The translations under genes and the position numbers were made by a program. 64,000 bases of DNA. It comes from Saururus chinensis (Eukaryota > Streptophyta > Magnoliopsida > Piperales > Saururaceae). How positions within the stretch are numbered: position 1 is the first letter of the stretch; the number at the start of each line of letters is the position of its first letter. Shown in pieces: positions 47,315 through 58,679 of the stretch. The notes under the pieces were generated by a model that saw only the letters and a program-made list of their open reading frames with translations, ran no database searches and was not told the DNA's origin. The stretch is from contig CP141140.1 of NCBI GenBank assembly GCA_035235625.1, positions 67,472,782 to 67,536,781 on the forward strand, given 5' to 3'.

Positions 47315-47490
47315 TATCCCTATGTCCCATATTAATAGCTCCATTTAGAAAAATAGTGATTTTATTGAAGGGTGGAACCCACAGCTAAAAGAATGGAAAA
47401 ACTTAGTATATAATACTTTTTTAAGTACCCAGCCAAATTGAGCTATTAACATGGGAAATGGAGCTATTAATATTGGACTGACGGAATATA
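47315..47490. mobile_element. Stowaway-like miniature element after the ELMO gene
   Basis: The left end reads TATCCCTATGTCCCATATTAATAGCTCCATTT; the right end on the complement reads TATTCCGTCAGTCCAATATTAATAGCTCCATTT, giving imperfect terminal inverted repeats of about 30 bp with TA at both borders. About 175 bp, no coding. It begins 63 bp after the ELMO stop codon and so may lie in the 3' UTR. Confidence 0.65.
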
Positions 47491-49337
47491 TTATAAGAAT
47501 AACCTGCAGATTGTAAAATAGTCCAATGTTATCGATAAGACCATTCTTTTGGCAATTGCTTTTGTTGCATGCCTCGACGGCTCACCAACACATAGGGTGT
47601 AAGTTAAACCAAGGACAGGTTGGGCACCCCATCTCCTGTTTCTCGACGATCTAGCTATGGTTGATACCTGGGTTGCATTTTTTCGTAGATGTTATGTTAA
47701 GTATAGCAACAAGCTCTGCTCTTTTGCATCATTTGGCTGAGGACGGTAGAGACGCGAAGGATGTCCTCGTGCTTTATAATCTTCATTGCTCTGGCACTTG
47801 AGAATTCGGATTAATGAAATCCGTCAACTGTGGTAAACGCTAATGCAGCGTATTTTTTGGGTAACCAACTTTAAAATTCTGTTTAAGCACCACCGTTGTT
47901 TGGTTCTGTTTAAGCACCAATTTGTAGTAGAAAATTGAGCATCATTTACGATGAAGGTGCTAATTGAGCATCATTAACGATGAAGGTGCTAAGTGCTGAT
48001 ACTCAAACGTTTAAGAAAAAATAAACTAGGTTACAATCCATATTTTTTGTCCAAAAAGAAAAAAAGGTTACTACCTATCTATATGCGAGGTATAAGGAGA
48101 ATATTCACAAGCATTTTAATTTTAAATGAATAAGAAAAGTTTTCTCTGGTTAATTGGATGCAAAAATGGCAAAACAACTAATAAAAATAGGTAAAATAGT
48201 GAGCATTCTAATGACTATTTGAATGGTGTACACATTATTGTCCATCCCATATTAATTGTCTTCATTTGAAAAAAAATATGATATTGAAGGAAACCAATGT
48301 ATTAGCCTCTTTGCTCCATTCCCTAAACTTTTTTTTACTATATTCACTAATTACTAGGAGAATGATAACAAGAAATAGGATATCCTAGTAATTAGTGGGC
48401 TATCCACATGGATCAGCTAAAGTGAGTATGGGGATCAAAACGGATTTGCTTACACTCACATCTATATTTATTGCTAGAATGAGAGAGTTACAATGTGATC
48501 CTTGGGTTGTTGTCTGATGGTTAAAATGATAGAACTTAATGCAAAAGATTAGGCATGCCTGTAGCCATTAGAATCAATAAACCTTGATTTTCTATTAATC
48601 CTCTTCAGAATCACAATAGTATTTTTGGTTTAGAATTTGGCTGAGAGTAATCTCGCTTAAGACACCAAAATTAGGATAACTAATGGTGTATTTATAACTA
48701 AACCAGGACACTACTGTAAAGAACCCTAGAATCCTGACCGTCTATCCATAGGTCATCCAATGGTTCAGATTTGCCACTTAAAACTACAGCATAATGGGTA
48801 TTCTGACTTATGCACATTACCTAGATAGTTTTAGAAGCCCAAAACAGTGTCAATTGAGATAGTTGGGCCACTTTATGTTTTATTACAAAACAAAGCCCGA
48901 AATTCTCCCACTTGGCACAACTTCTCAATTGAGTCATAGAAAGAATAAAATCTCCTTTGAGAAAATTATTTTACTTAAAAAAATAACCAAGTGGGTAATG
49001 GGAAACTTTAAAATGTCTTTCGTACGCACATATGATTTTTGAAAAAATAATACCCTTCAACTGTATGTGGTAACTGTATACCCTTATAAAATGTCATAAT
49101 CGCATGAATCAAGGCGGTTATGTCCTCAAAGGAGAGCATTACCTTCCATGTATCACGATGTAACTAATTCATTCTGTTTGAGTGCTATATGTGGCAAAAT
49201 ATATTTATGAGTGAAGGCATGCTCCCACTCATTTTGATTGTCTCATACTTAAGTGCACTGAAAAATAAGACACAACGAGAAAAAGAAATTGTAACTGCTA
49301 TGATAAACAAGTAAAGTCCAAAAGTACATAAGCAAAA
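47491..49337. other. Intergenic DNA and 3' flank of the copia element
   Basis: No gene is seen. A 29-bp direct duplication (ATTGAGCATCAT(T/A)AACGATG type) lies at 47934-47991. At 48240-48290 CATCCCATATTAATTGTCTTC recalls a decayed Stowaway end. Minus-strand TTATAAATACACC (about 48688-48700) and a purine-rich AAGTGGGAGA (about 48913-48922) suggest the 3' LTR and polypurine tract of the copia element, but LTR borders could not be set. Confidence 0.45.
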
Positions 49338-50660
49338 TCAAATGCATGATGAGCTAATAAGACCCATACAATCCACATGACTCTTAAACAGAAAAGGGGG
49401 TAAGCCCTTAGTCAGTGGATCAGCAACCATAAGCTTAGTACCTATATGCTCAATAACAATTGTCCCTTCTTTAACACGATCCCGAACAACAAGATACTTA
49501 ATGTTGATGTGCTTACTCCGACTTCCACTCTTGTTGTTCTTTGTGAAGAACATAGCAGCACTATTATCACAGAACATCTTTAACGACCTAAATATGGAAT
49601 TTATAATAGTAAGTCTTGTGACAAAGTTCTTCAGCCAAGTAGCATGTGACATGCCTTCATAACATGCAACAAACTCTGCCTCCATAATCGACGACGCTGT
49701 AAGGGTTTGCTTAATACTTTTCCAAGAGACAGCACCGCTTGCCAAAAGGAAAATATAACCCGATGTCGACTTTTTCAGGTCAACACAACCAGCAAAGTCT
49801 TCATCTGTGTATCCAACCAGTTCCAAATGATCAGAATGTCTGTACGTAAGCATGTCATCCTTCGTTCATTGCAGATACCTCATAACCTTCTTTACAGCTC
49901 TCCAATGATCTATCCCTTGATTTTTCTAGTATTTACCCAGCATTCTCATAGCAAAGGCAATATCAGGTCTTGTACAGACCTCCAAGTACATCATACTACC
50001 AACTGCCGATGCATAAGGAATTTCCTTCATGCTTTCCAACTCCAAAGAATTCTTTGGATACTGGAACAAGCCAAATTTGTCACCCTTCACAATAGGAGCT
50101 GCACTAGGTGAGCAGTTTTCCATGTTAAACTGTTTCAGAACTTTGTTGATATAGGTCTATTGAGACAACCCAAGGATCCTTCTGGATCTATCATGATAGA
50201 TCTCAATCCCGATGACACAAGATGTCTCTCCTAAATCTTTCATGTCAAAGTTCTGAGAAAGCAACTGCTTAGTCTCGTGCAACATCCCTAAGTCATTGCT
50301 TGTAAGTATAATGTCATCAACATATAAGACCAGAAACGTGTAACGACTCCCACTAACCTTAAGGTATATGCATTGATCAACAATGTTCTCCTTAAAACCA
50401 AATGAAGTAATAACATCGTTGAACTTCAAATACCACTGTCGAGAGGCCTATTTCAGTCCGCATATTGATTTCTTAAGTCTACAAACTAGATGACTTCCTT
50501 TATCTGAGGTGAATCCTTCAGGCTGAATCATATACACCTCCTCTTCAAGATCCTCATTCAAGAACGTCATCTTGACATCCATTTGATGTAACTCCAAGTC
50601 AAAATGAGTAGAAGGGCCAAAATAACTCTCAATGAATCCTTCGAGGAAACTGGAGAGAAT
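49338..50660 (-). pseudogene. Copia reverse transcriptase and RNase H
   Basis: RT is split over several frames. The catalytic box LYVDDIILTSND lies in the frame at 50157-50429, and earlier QMDVKMTFLNE-like sequence is read near 50560-50590. A TAG at about 50455 precedes ASRQWYLKF. RNase H occupies the last 171-codon frame (49338-49853): VGYTDEDFAGCVDLKKSTSG, AEFVACYEGMSHATW, and DNSAAMFFTKN, ending VADPLTKGLP before the stop. The RNase H catalytic Asp and Glu residues are present. Confidence 0.85.
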
Positions 50661-51248
50661 GTTTTATTATAGTCAACACCATCTTTTTGAAGAAAACCTT
50701 TGGCTACAAGTCGGTTCTTATATCTACTAATGTTACCAAATGGATCTAATTTAGTCTTATAGACCCATTTGCAGCCAAGAGTCCTGGCGCCCTGCGGTAA
50801 CTCTACGAGATCCCAGACTTAATTATCAACCATAGATTTTATCTCATCCTGCATGACATCATACCATTTACTAGAGTTATCTCCAAACATGGCCTGTGAA
50901 TATGTAATAGGATCATGAATGAGTCCAACATTCTCATCAGACTCCTAGAGGTATACAACATAGTCAGAAGGGAATACGGGTGTTTTCTTACTCTTGAGGA
51001 CCTTCGAAGTCCTATTTCAGCAACACGCAAAGGTGCCTGTGCAATAGGAACTTCAGCAACTTGTTTATGAGGGGATGGTGAAGGAAGGAGAGGCTGCTCT
51101 GGAATCACCATTGGTGATGCAACATATGTTCCTCCACCAGATGTGGGTATAACAACTGGAACCCGTATTTCCTCAAACACAATGTGTTTAGGGGAAATAT
51201 TTTCACTGAAGTTGTCTTGCTCAAGAAAACGTGCATTATGTGCTTCAA

Positions 51249-52613
51249 CTACTGTAGGGGTGTGAGATGGACAATAAACCTATAACCCTTAGACCTTTCT
51301 GCATAGCCAATGAAAAATCCACTGACGGTCTTAGGGTCAAGCTTCTTCTCAAGTGGATTGTACACCCTAACCTCAATAGGACAACCCCATATGTGTACAT
51401 GATCTAAACTAGGTTTCCATTCATTCCATAGCTCAAAGGGTGTTTTAGAAACGACTTTAGATGAAACACAATTTAAAATGTACACGGTTGTCTTTAAGGC
51501 TTCACTCCACATATTGAGAGGAAGAGAGGAGTTACTGATCATATTCCTCACCATATCCATCAAAGTGCGGTTCCTCCTTTCAGCAACACCATTTTGTTGT
51601 GGTGTGCTTGGTACTATGTATTATGCAACAACACCATTTTCCTTTAGGAACTGCGCAAATGGTCCAGGTTTTTCTCTACTCTCTGTGTACGTGCCATTGT
51701 ATTCCCCTCCTCTGTCTGATCTAACAATTTTGATACTCAATCCAGATTGTTTCTCTACCTTTGCTTTATAAGTCTTGAAAGCATCAAATGCTTTAGACTT
51801 TTCATTTAAGAGATAAAGATATATGCATCGGGTATGATCATCTATAAAGGTAATGAAATACCTTTGACCATTCAGACAGGGAGTACTAAACAGTCCACAG
51901 ATATCAGTGTGTATGGTGCCTTATTTCTCATCATGCCTCTTAGCACCCTTAGAAGACTTGTTAGTCTGCTTTCCCTTTATGCAATCTATACATGTCTCAA
52001 GATCAGTAAAGTCAAGAGGTTTTAAAACTCTTTCTCTTACTAATCTCTTTAAGCAGTCAAGGAATATATGCCCCAACCGCCTGTGCCATAACATAGAGGA
52101 GTTCTTTTTAATAACACTTCCTTGCACAGACATCATAGATTGTTCAAAGGAAACATGCAAAGGGAGACAATATAATCCATCAATCAAATAACCAAAACCA
52201 ATGGTGACTAAATCTTTAATAATAAAAAATGAGGAATTCATAAACTAAAAATTAAAGTCATGAGACACTAGTCTTGATACAGAAACTAAGTTTTTAGAAA
52301 AACTTAGAATATAGAAAGTTCTCTCTAAATCTAAGGTGTGTTCTGTATGGAGAACAAGTCTATATGTCCCCACACCTTCAACCTTCGAACACATCTTATT
52401 TCCAGAATAGATGTTGTGCTCCCCATCATTTGGTTTCCTTAGATTGAGAAACCCCTGCATGACAGTAGAAACATGGATTGTAGAACCAGAGTCAATCCAC
52501 CATGTGTTATTATGATGAGAATCAACATAATTAGATTCATAACACACTAAAGATATGAAATTACCTCCTTTCTTGGTAAGCCACTTATGATACTTAGGGC
52601 AATCTTTCTTCAT
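51249..52613 (-). pseudogene. Copia protease and integrase
   Basis: Protease: TWWIDSGSTIHVSTVMQGF with the intact D-S-G active site, near 52490. Integrase zinc region: MLWHRRLGHIFLDCLKRLV with later CIDCIKGK, near 52010-52110. Core: TFIDDHTRCIYLYLL and IKIVRSDRGGEYNGTY with catalytic Asp residues, then VPSTPQQNGVAERRNRTLMD with catalytic Glu, and PFELWNEWKPS. Stops at 52245 (TAG), 51921 (TAA) and near 51620 interrupt the frame. Integrase inserts the cDNA in intact relatives. Confidence 0.85.
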
Positions 52614-52616
52614 GTG

Positions 52617-53340
52617 TCATTTCTTCTTGCAGAAAAAATATTTGGTTTCCTTGGTAACACCAATAGACTTCATTGGCACACCTTTACTAGTTTTTTTTTT
52701 TGAAGCACCATGATTACGCTTCTTTTGTCCTTTATGAGAAACTAGATTGACACTTTTTAGCTTCTCTTTCTTAAGTCTCCCCTCTTCCTGAACACACATA
52801 CTCAAAAGGTCATTAACTGACCACTGAGTTTTATGTGTGTTATAAGAGATCTTGAATGGCCCATATTGTGCAGGCAGGGAGTTCAGAATACAGTGGACCA
52901 AAAAAGTATCATCAATCTTTATTTTCATGTTGTTTAACTGATTAGCAATAGCATGCATCTGCATGATATGCTCTCTCACCCCTTTGTCATTTGTTAAGCT
53001 TATGGATGACAACTTGGACATTAAGGTGCTGGCCAAGGCTTTATCAGAACTCTTGAATTTAGCTTCAATAGCTTTCAAAAGTTCTTGGACTGTAGCGCAT
53101 TCTGGGATGGATCCCCTAATGCTTTTATTGATGTGAGACCTCATGAGCATCATGCTTAAGCGGTTAGACCGCTCCCACTTTTCAAAAGATGCTACCTCAC
53201 TTGGAGTATTTTTTTTCATAGGAGTGGTGGGTGCATCCATACGAAACGCCAAATCGAAGTCCATGCACCCTAACAGTAAAAAAACTTTTTCTTTCCAATC
53301 CGTCAAATTGCCCCCAGACAATAATGGAAGGTGCTGATTA
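52617..53340 (-). pseudogene. Copia gag
   Basis: The frame reads NLTDWKEKVFLLLGCMDFDL, then SFEKWERSNRLSMMLMRSHI and FKSSDKALASTLMSKLSSIS, typical of plant copia gag (UBN2/retrotran-gag type). It continues to a zinc knuckle whose first Cys is replaced (YFFCKKK) and which is cut by a TGA at 52617. The remaining knuckle residues, HMKKDCPKYHKWL, follow in frame. The residues upstream of NLTDW (53345-53450) are hydrophobic and probably not part of gag. No ATG-based start was fixed. Confidence 0.82.
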
Positions 53341-53450
53341 GGGACAAAAATAAAAGACGGATAAGCTGCAATAAAAGAATAAATACATGCAAACATTAAA
53401 GAGGGCCAGAAACAATAACATAAGTATGAAATAGCCAATGCTAAAATCAT

Positions 53451-54067
53451 GTAGTAAAATTGTAAACCTCCATTTAGGCAAAGGTTGCAAACTGCATCAA
53501 TTTATTAAGTTGTATAGAAACAAATGTTTATTTTGTCTTATGATAAGGCTAGTGGGTTATACATAAAACATTACAGGAAAATCCCACACCTTTGGGCATA
53601 GGGATTCACCAATGTTAAAATATATAACCCTCCACCCTATCCTAATTATGTAACGCTAACTACCACCTTCGTTTGGGGCCGGATGACAGTCTTTGTCACA
53701 TAATTAGAATTTGATGATAGTACAATATTTTTATGTATGTGAATCTATGTACCCCATGGTAACATTCTATATGATTCACACGTTGACGAATAACTTAGGA
53801 TGCTTTGGTCATTCCTAAATCATCTCAACGGACGTAGAAACTAATATTGTGCTATTCACCTTTTCAAATAACAAAATGAATGCAATTAATTATCAAACAA
53901 GCATAAAAATATCTATATACAAAATTGACTAGGGCATTAATGTCAATTTTGTCATTAGGCTTTTGGGACTCGGCCAAGGGTTCCATCACCACACACCACA
54001 ATTAAAAATATAGTCCAAAGTCCTTATACAGTCCGTTTAAAAAAATGTACAAGTTGGAAGCTATAAG
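53451..54067. other. Leader side of the copia element, non-coding
   Basis: No gene is seen. Sequence such as GACTCGGCCAAGGGTTCC (about 53968) and a short CACCACACACCAC run precede the LTR-like sequence D. It may be the 5' untranslated leader of the copia element. Confidence 0.4.
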
Positions 54068-55471
54068 TGTAACGCCCGCCCATTTTAGGATAATATAATA
54101 TTAATGATCCTGTCCGACGTGCGAAATTAGTACACACGAACCGGACTGACGGGCGTTAATCGTGAAACGATCGTATGCTCAATGTAGAATACGTCGGAGT
54201 AATTGCACAGCCAAGAAAATAAAAACATATTGACAAAAAGTTTATAACATAAGTTTAATATACATATCAAAATTTACTGTACATGGAGCCAGTAGTTATA
54301 AAAACATGATTATCCTGACACATCATGTCTTTACACGTTGGTCACATATATAATTACATTATGTAGAAAACACACAACTACTTGAAAAACTTTTCTTCTT
54401 TCCCTTCCTCCAACGTCGCAACATCTGCAAGGGCTGGGGGTGCATGAGTATATTTATACTCAGTAGGTTTGTTTAAAAATCTAAAAGAAATGCTAAGCAA
54501 AAACATCTTTTAAAATCAAATCAAACAAATACACAAAATCAATCAAATCCACAAGCCGCGATACCCAACGGCCTACCTCCGCGCTCATGGGACAACGGAG
54601 GCCACTAAGGGAAGGAGTTTTCCCATGATGCTCCACCACTGTGCGCGCCACTAGCCGATCATTTTTCTCGGCGGGCATCAAAACAGTGTACGAAACCACA
54701 ACACTATGTAGTACGTACAAAATCAATCAATATACGTAGCAAAATTGTCACATAATTCAAGAGAAAATCCATTCATCGGTTAAAACAAGTATCATACTTA
54801 TACTTAAATCAAATACTTCAAGAAAGATGGACTCAAATCAGCAAAGCAGTTATTTAGAGTTTAAAACACCCTACCTTAGCCTTGAATATAAAATTCGTCA
54901 ATATAAAGACTCCAGAAGGTGAAAATAACCCCACCACAGTGTTCAGCACGTTCGCTTTAGCAGAGAATGCCTTTTGAACGGGTAGAATAGGGCTTGAAAT
55001 GACTAAGAAACAGCAAAAAGAAGAAAAGGGGAAGATTAAGGAAGATGCACGTTTTTCGAGGTCTTAGAGGCGTCGCCTTGAGAAAATAACACTTCCGGTG
55101 CGTAGAGCACCCTTGAATTAGTAGGAAACGGGTCTTGGAACGTGAAAATCGGACTTAAAATGGGTCAGAAATGAAGAAAACAGTGAGAGGGGAAATCTGC
55201 AGAAAATAATGGCCGGAATGGGTTTAAATAGGGGAGGAGGAGGAGTTTTCCGGCGGGCGCCGCCGCCGGAACCGGTGGGCGCCTGCCGGCGCCGCCACAA
55301 AAACGGGCGGCGCCCACTAGTGCCGCTGCGCGTTGTGGGCGCGCGTGACGAACGTGCGTTCGTCACCGCGAACGCGCGCCCGTCGCGCGTTCGTCGCGCG
55401 CGATGCGCGCGTTCGGCACGCGCTGCGCTGCGCCGCGCCGCGCCGAGCCGCGCCGCCGAATATGCCCAACA
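54068..55471 (-). repeat. LTR-like sequence D, GC-rich upstream part
   Basis: On the minus strand it could run from TGTTGGGCATATTCGG to GGGCGGGCGTTACA (TG...CA). It carries CTATTTAAACC (about 55224-55234) as a TATA box followed by a transcribed-looking leader. The blocks GAGTATAAATATACTCA (about 54446) and GTGACCAACGTGTAAAGACATGATGTG (about 54320-54345) match LTR E in the same order, so D and E are related. The 5-bp flanks (ATAAG and GTTTG) do not match, so its right end may be truncated. No coding capacity. Confidence 0.6.
55230..55462. repeat. CpG-dense core between two divergent TATA boxes
   Basis: About 230 bp of extreme GC content with GCGCGTTCGTCGCGCG-type and GCCGGCG palindromes, in otherwise AT-rich DNA. 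It is bracketed by a minus-strand TATA-like CTATTTAAA (about 55224-55234) and a plus-strand CTATTTAAGG (55498-55507). Reading frames here are Arg/Ala-rich artefacts of composition. Confidence 0.75.
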
Positions 55472-57835
55472 GTTTGTTTACCCAACCTAAAACCCTTGCT
55501 ATTTAAGGTTGCCAAATGGGGAAGGGCTGTGTTAGAAGGGAAAAAGTGCTCTACCCCCATTTCCCAAAGGAGAAATTTAGATTAAGGTGTGTTTTCTTAC
55601 CCTAATCACCCCTAATCTTTCAATTTTGGTCTTAATCATTCCTATATTCATTTCCCCATCTTGATTTTAACTTTCTTTTATTAAAAATCTTATTTTTAAT
55701 TTTGATTTAGAACCCTAATTAGGTGATTTTGGTCTTTAACCTAGGGGTATCCTAGATCTATTAATTTTCAAGTTGATTTGAGTCTCTTAGCTAATTTTAA
55801 GTAAGTTTTAACAAAAACCCTCATTTTGGGTAGGATTTCTGGAGGATTAAAGCTTTTTCGTTGCTTCAAATGCTTCATAGAGGTAAAGGAGTTTTACCTT
55901 GTGTGGTTGTATTCATTGGAAAACATGATTGTAGATTGATTTGAGTTCTTGCTTTATTTTAAGGTTTAATGGTGATTTGTTAAAAGCATGTGATTTATGG
56001 TTATTTTCTTGTGATTAAGCATGAAAATAATTAGATCTATCATGTTCTAGGGTTAGATTTTGATTATATGATATTCTATAGTGATTTTTGAATTTATATA
56101 GAATTTTATAATGTTTTCAATTTGAATTTTAAAAGGTTGAAGATAAACAAGAAAAGTAAATTGTTCTAACCGATCGAATGGGCTCACAAGCATTCAAACG
56201 GACCGTCTGGCCGTTCGAATGGCCTGCTAGGGTGTTCAAATGGTTGTGTTGCAGTTTTGTGATTTTGGCCTATTATTGTATATTTTTGACGATTTCTTGT
56301 TCTCTTCTCATAAATCTAATTCTTTATGACTATGATGAGTTATAATTACCTATAAATGTCATTGTAATTACATGTGAACCCTCTTTGAATTATGATTTAG
56401 CTTATACATGGATATGATTATACTTGTCTAAGTTTAGCATAATTTTATATTTGTCTTGAAACTGTATTCCGATGATTTCTTTGCATTTATTCCATGATTC
56501 CAATAGGACATGGCCATGATAAATTATGGATGCTTGCATTTATAACATTGATTATAGGTGATTCACATTTCACATGTTTTAGCCTAAGTATGAACACTAC
56601 TACGTATGTACACTCTTGCTTCAACTTATATGATATTATTTGATACAAATGGACCATGTTTCATGCACATATGGACTAATTAGAGTGTGCTTACCTATAC
56701 TTGTACTTATTTATCATTTACTCACGTTTGTATCATGTTGCATGTATCATCAAAATGATTTATAAACAAATGTTAATCATGATTAGTCATGATTGATTGA
56801 TTGGATGCCATTGGTTGTCAGATTAATCACTTAGAGGCTTATTAAATTTGTTTTACATCTGAAAGGACAAAGTTTCATTTTGCATTTCTTCAAGGACATG
56901 TTGCCTCCTTAGGTTGAGATGAACGGATTTGATATATGAGCTAAATTAATGAGTTATCTTGACCCTGAGAGTCTAGGATGGTATGTCATTGTGCACTGGC
57001 TTACCAAGCTGCTCTAGTTTTCCTTTTTACGAATTCAGACTTTCCCCACAAGGTTTGTCCTGGGTGAGCAGGAACTGCTCTAGTTTTCTTTTCTAAGAAT
57101 TTGGACCTTCTACGCAAGGATTGTCTTGAGTGAGCAAGATGGTATGTGTTTGATATAATTGATTTTGTAGGGTGAATGTGTACATTGAAATATGATGGGA
57201 AAGTTCCTCGCCTACTGAGCCTCTCGATGCCCCATGAGTGCTTGGGAGAACATTGTTGGTTATCATGGCTTCTGGAATTATCGTCATCGGACGAACCGAT
57301 GATTTTTTATTCTGTTTCTAAGATGTTTTTAGACATAATTGTTTTGAGGCACAGGTTAAGTTTTCAATAATTTCATGAATTTTTGGCTTAGTATTACTTA
57401 TATATTAATACAACCTACTAAGTATAAACATACTCACCTACCCCCATATTATGCAGAAAATGCAACTAGAATAGAGGTGGATGAGGAAGAGTTTTCCAAA
57501 TGATTTATCTAGTTGCTACTTTAGATATAATCAATTATAATTATTTTGTGACCAATGTGTAAAGGCATGATATGCCTCAATTCTGTATAACTATTAGCTC
57601 TACGCACAATGATCTTAGGCATGTAATTAAATTTTACTATGCTCCGTAAACTTGATATTTATAATCTTTTGGCTATGCAATTACTCCAATGTATTTTATA
57701 TTAAATATAATGTCATGTTTAATTTTTGTGTGTTATATGTACTGACGGCCATCACGTTCGGCCACGTGAGTATAATTTACACATTGAACGAAATTATGAT
57801 GTTTATTATATCACTTTAAAATGGTGACCGACACA
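55472..57835 (+). repeat. LTR E, 5' LTR of the right-hand Ty3 element
   Basis: It is followed two bases later by a Met-type primer site, which fixes its 3' end (GTGACCGACACA) and plus orientation. It carries CTATTTAAGG (55498), the CTACTAAGTATAAACATACTCACC block (about 57416-57439) and the GTGACCAATGTGTAAAGGCATGAT block (about 57548-57571) shared with D. The left border is uncertain: U3 upstream of the TATA box is only about 25 bp unless it includes the GC-rich core. No coding. Confidence 0.55.
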
Positions 57836-57837
57836 TT

Positions 57838-57857
57838 TGCTATCGGAGCCTAAGGTT
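57838..57857 (+). other. Primer binding site, Met-tRNA type
   Basis: TGCTATCGGAGCCTAAGGTT follows the end of LTR E by two bases. The first twelve bases match the TGGTATCAGAGC complement of initiator Met-tRNA at ten positions. Confidence 0.7.
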
Positions 57858-57949
57858 CACTTTTAGTAGAGTGATAGTTTTAATCAATCACATAAATAAT
57901 TAATATTTTGTTTTCTGTGATATGATTGATGCTTTGTTTTCTTGAATAA

Positions 57950-58408
57950 CAAAAGAAAGATGGCTATAATTTGGAGAAGACACATATCCCTAGCTCATTG
58001 CACCACTCAACTGCCAAAAAATTGGTCGGGCTATCACGAGATAAGAATAATGGAGAGACTTCAGAGGAAACTATCATTGTGGAAATTTTAGACTCCACAA
58101 GCAACTATGAAACTGTTGCTTCACCCGCCTCATATGAGAGTAGTAAAGTCCACGAAGTGATAACCATTTATGATTCCCCGATTACGATCGAGGAGTACCT
58201 GAGGGGGGAGGAAGAGACAGAGAGCCTTGAGGGAGAAAATACTATGAGAAACGTTGAGCCAAGTGAATTAAATTCTAAGAAAGAGGAAAGGGAGGAATAT
58301 GTTCAAAGAGGCGACAAGGGCAAGGGGCCAAAGTGGTACACAGCGCATGGGAGATATGTCTCCTATGGAAAGAGGGAGTACTACTTCGTTGAAGGCTCAC
58401 AGAGTTAG
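57950..58408 (+). pseudogene. Open frame in the leader of the Ty3 element
   Basis: About 150 codons are open, with no ATG near the start (the first in-frame ATG is near 58243). The translation is acidic and Ser/Glu-rich, for example RGEEETESLEGENTMRNVEP and REEYVQRGDKGKGPKWYTAH, with no domain I recognise. It lies about 0.1 kb after the primer site, where the 5' leader or start of gag is expected. It may be the N-terminus of a diverged gag or an unselected open frame. Confidence 0.3.
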
Positions 58409-58679
58409 AACTTTCCTTGAGCGGCTCTCTCAACCTGAACAGTTGTATGTTGAGTTTAAAAGTTTGTTTCTATTTCTAAGTTAAACTATAAGGTTTAACT
58501 TATTTTGTGATTGTGTGTTAGGTGTGTGTTTTAAGCACACCACTTCTTGAGTTAGGTGTTTTGGATACACCTCTACTAGTAGGTGTGTATGAGATGGTTT
58601 ATAAATAAACATAGTTAGTTTGAACATTTTTGTGTTTCTTGTGAACTTGAGGTTGTTGCAATATAATAGTACCCCTAGA

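Larger units (their letters stand above)
49338..53450 (-). mobile_element. Degenerate Ty1/copia retrotransposon
   Basis: Gag, protease, integrase, reverse transcriptase and RNase H follow in copia order (integrase before RT) on the minus strand, in at least eight broken frames. No matching LTR pair was found. The 5' side is cut by the LTR-like sequence starting at 54068, so the 5' LTR may lie beyond the window or be lost. Lineage within copia is not assigned. Confidence 0.88.

Noticed and set aside
48400..48930. 3' LTR of the copia element
   Set aside because: A TATA box and purine tract are suggestive, but no matching partner near 53.4-54.1 kb was found, so no LTR was called.
55209..55585. 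Overlapping Arg/Ala-rich frames
   Set aside because: Products of the CpG-dense core; no domain and all frames open.
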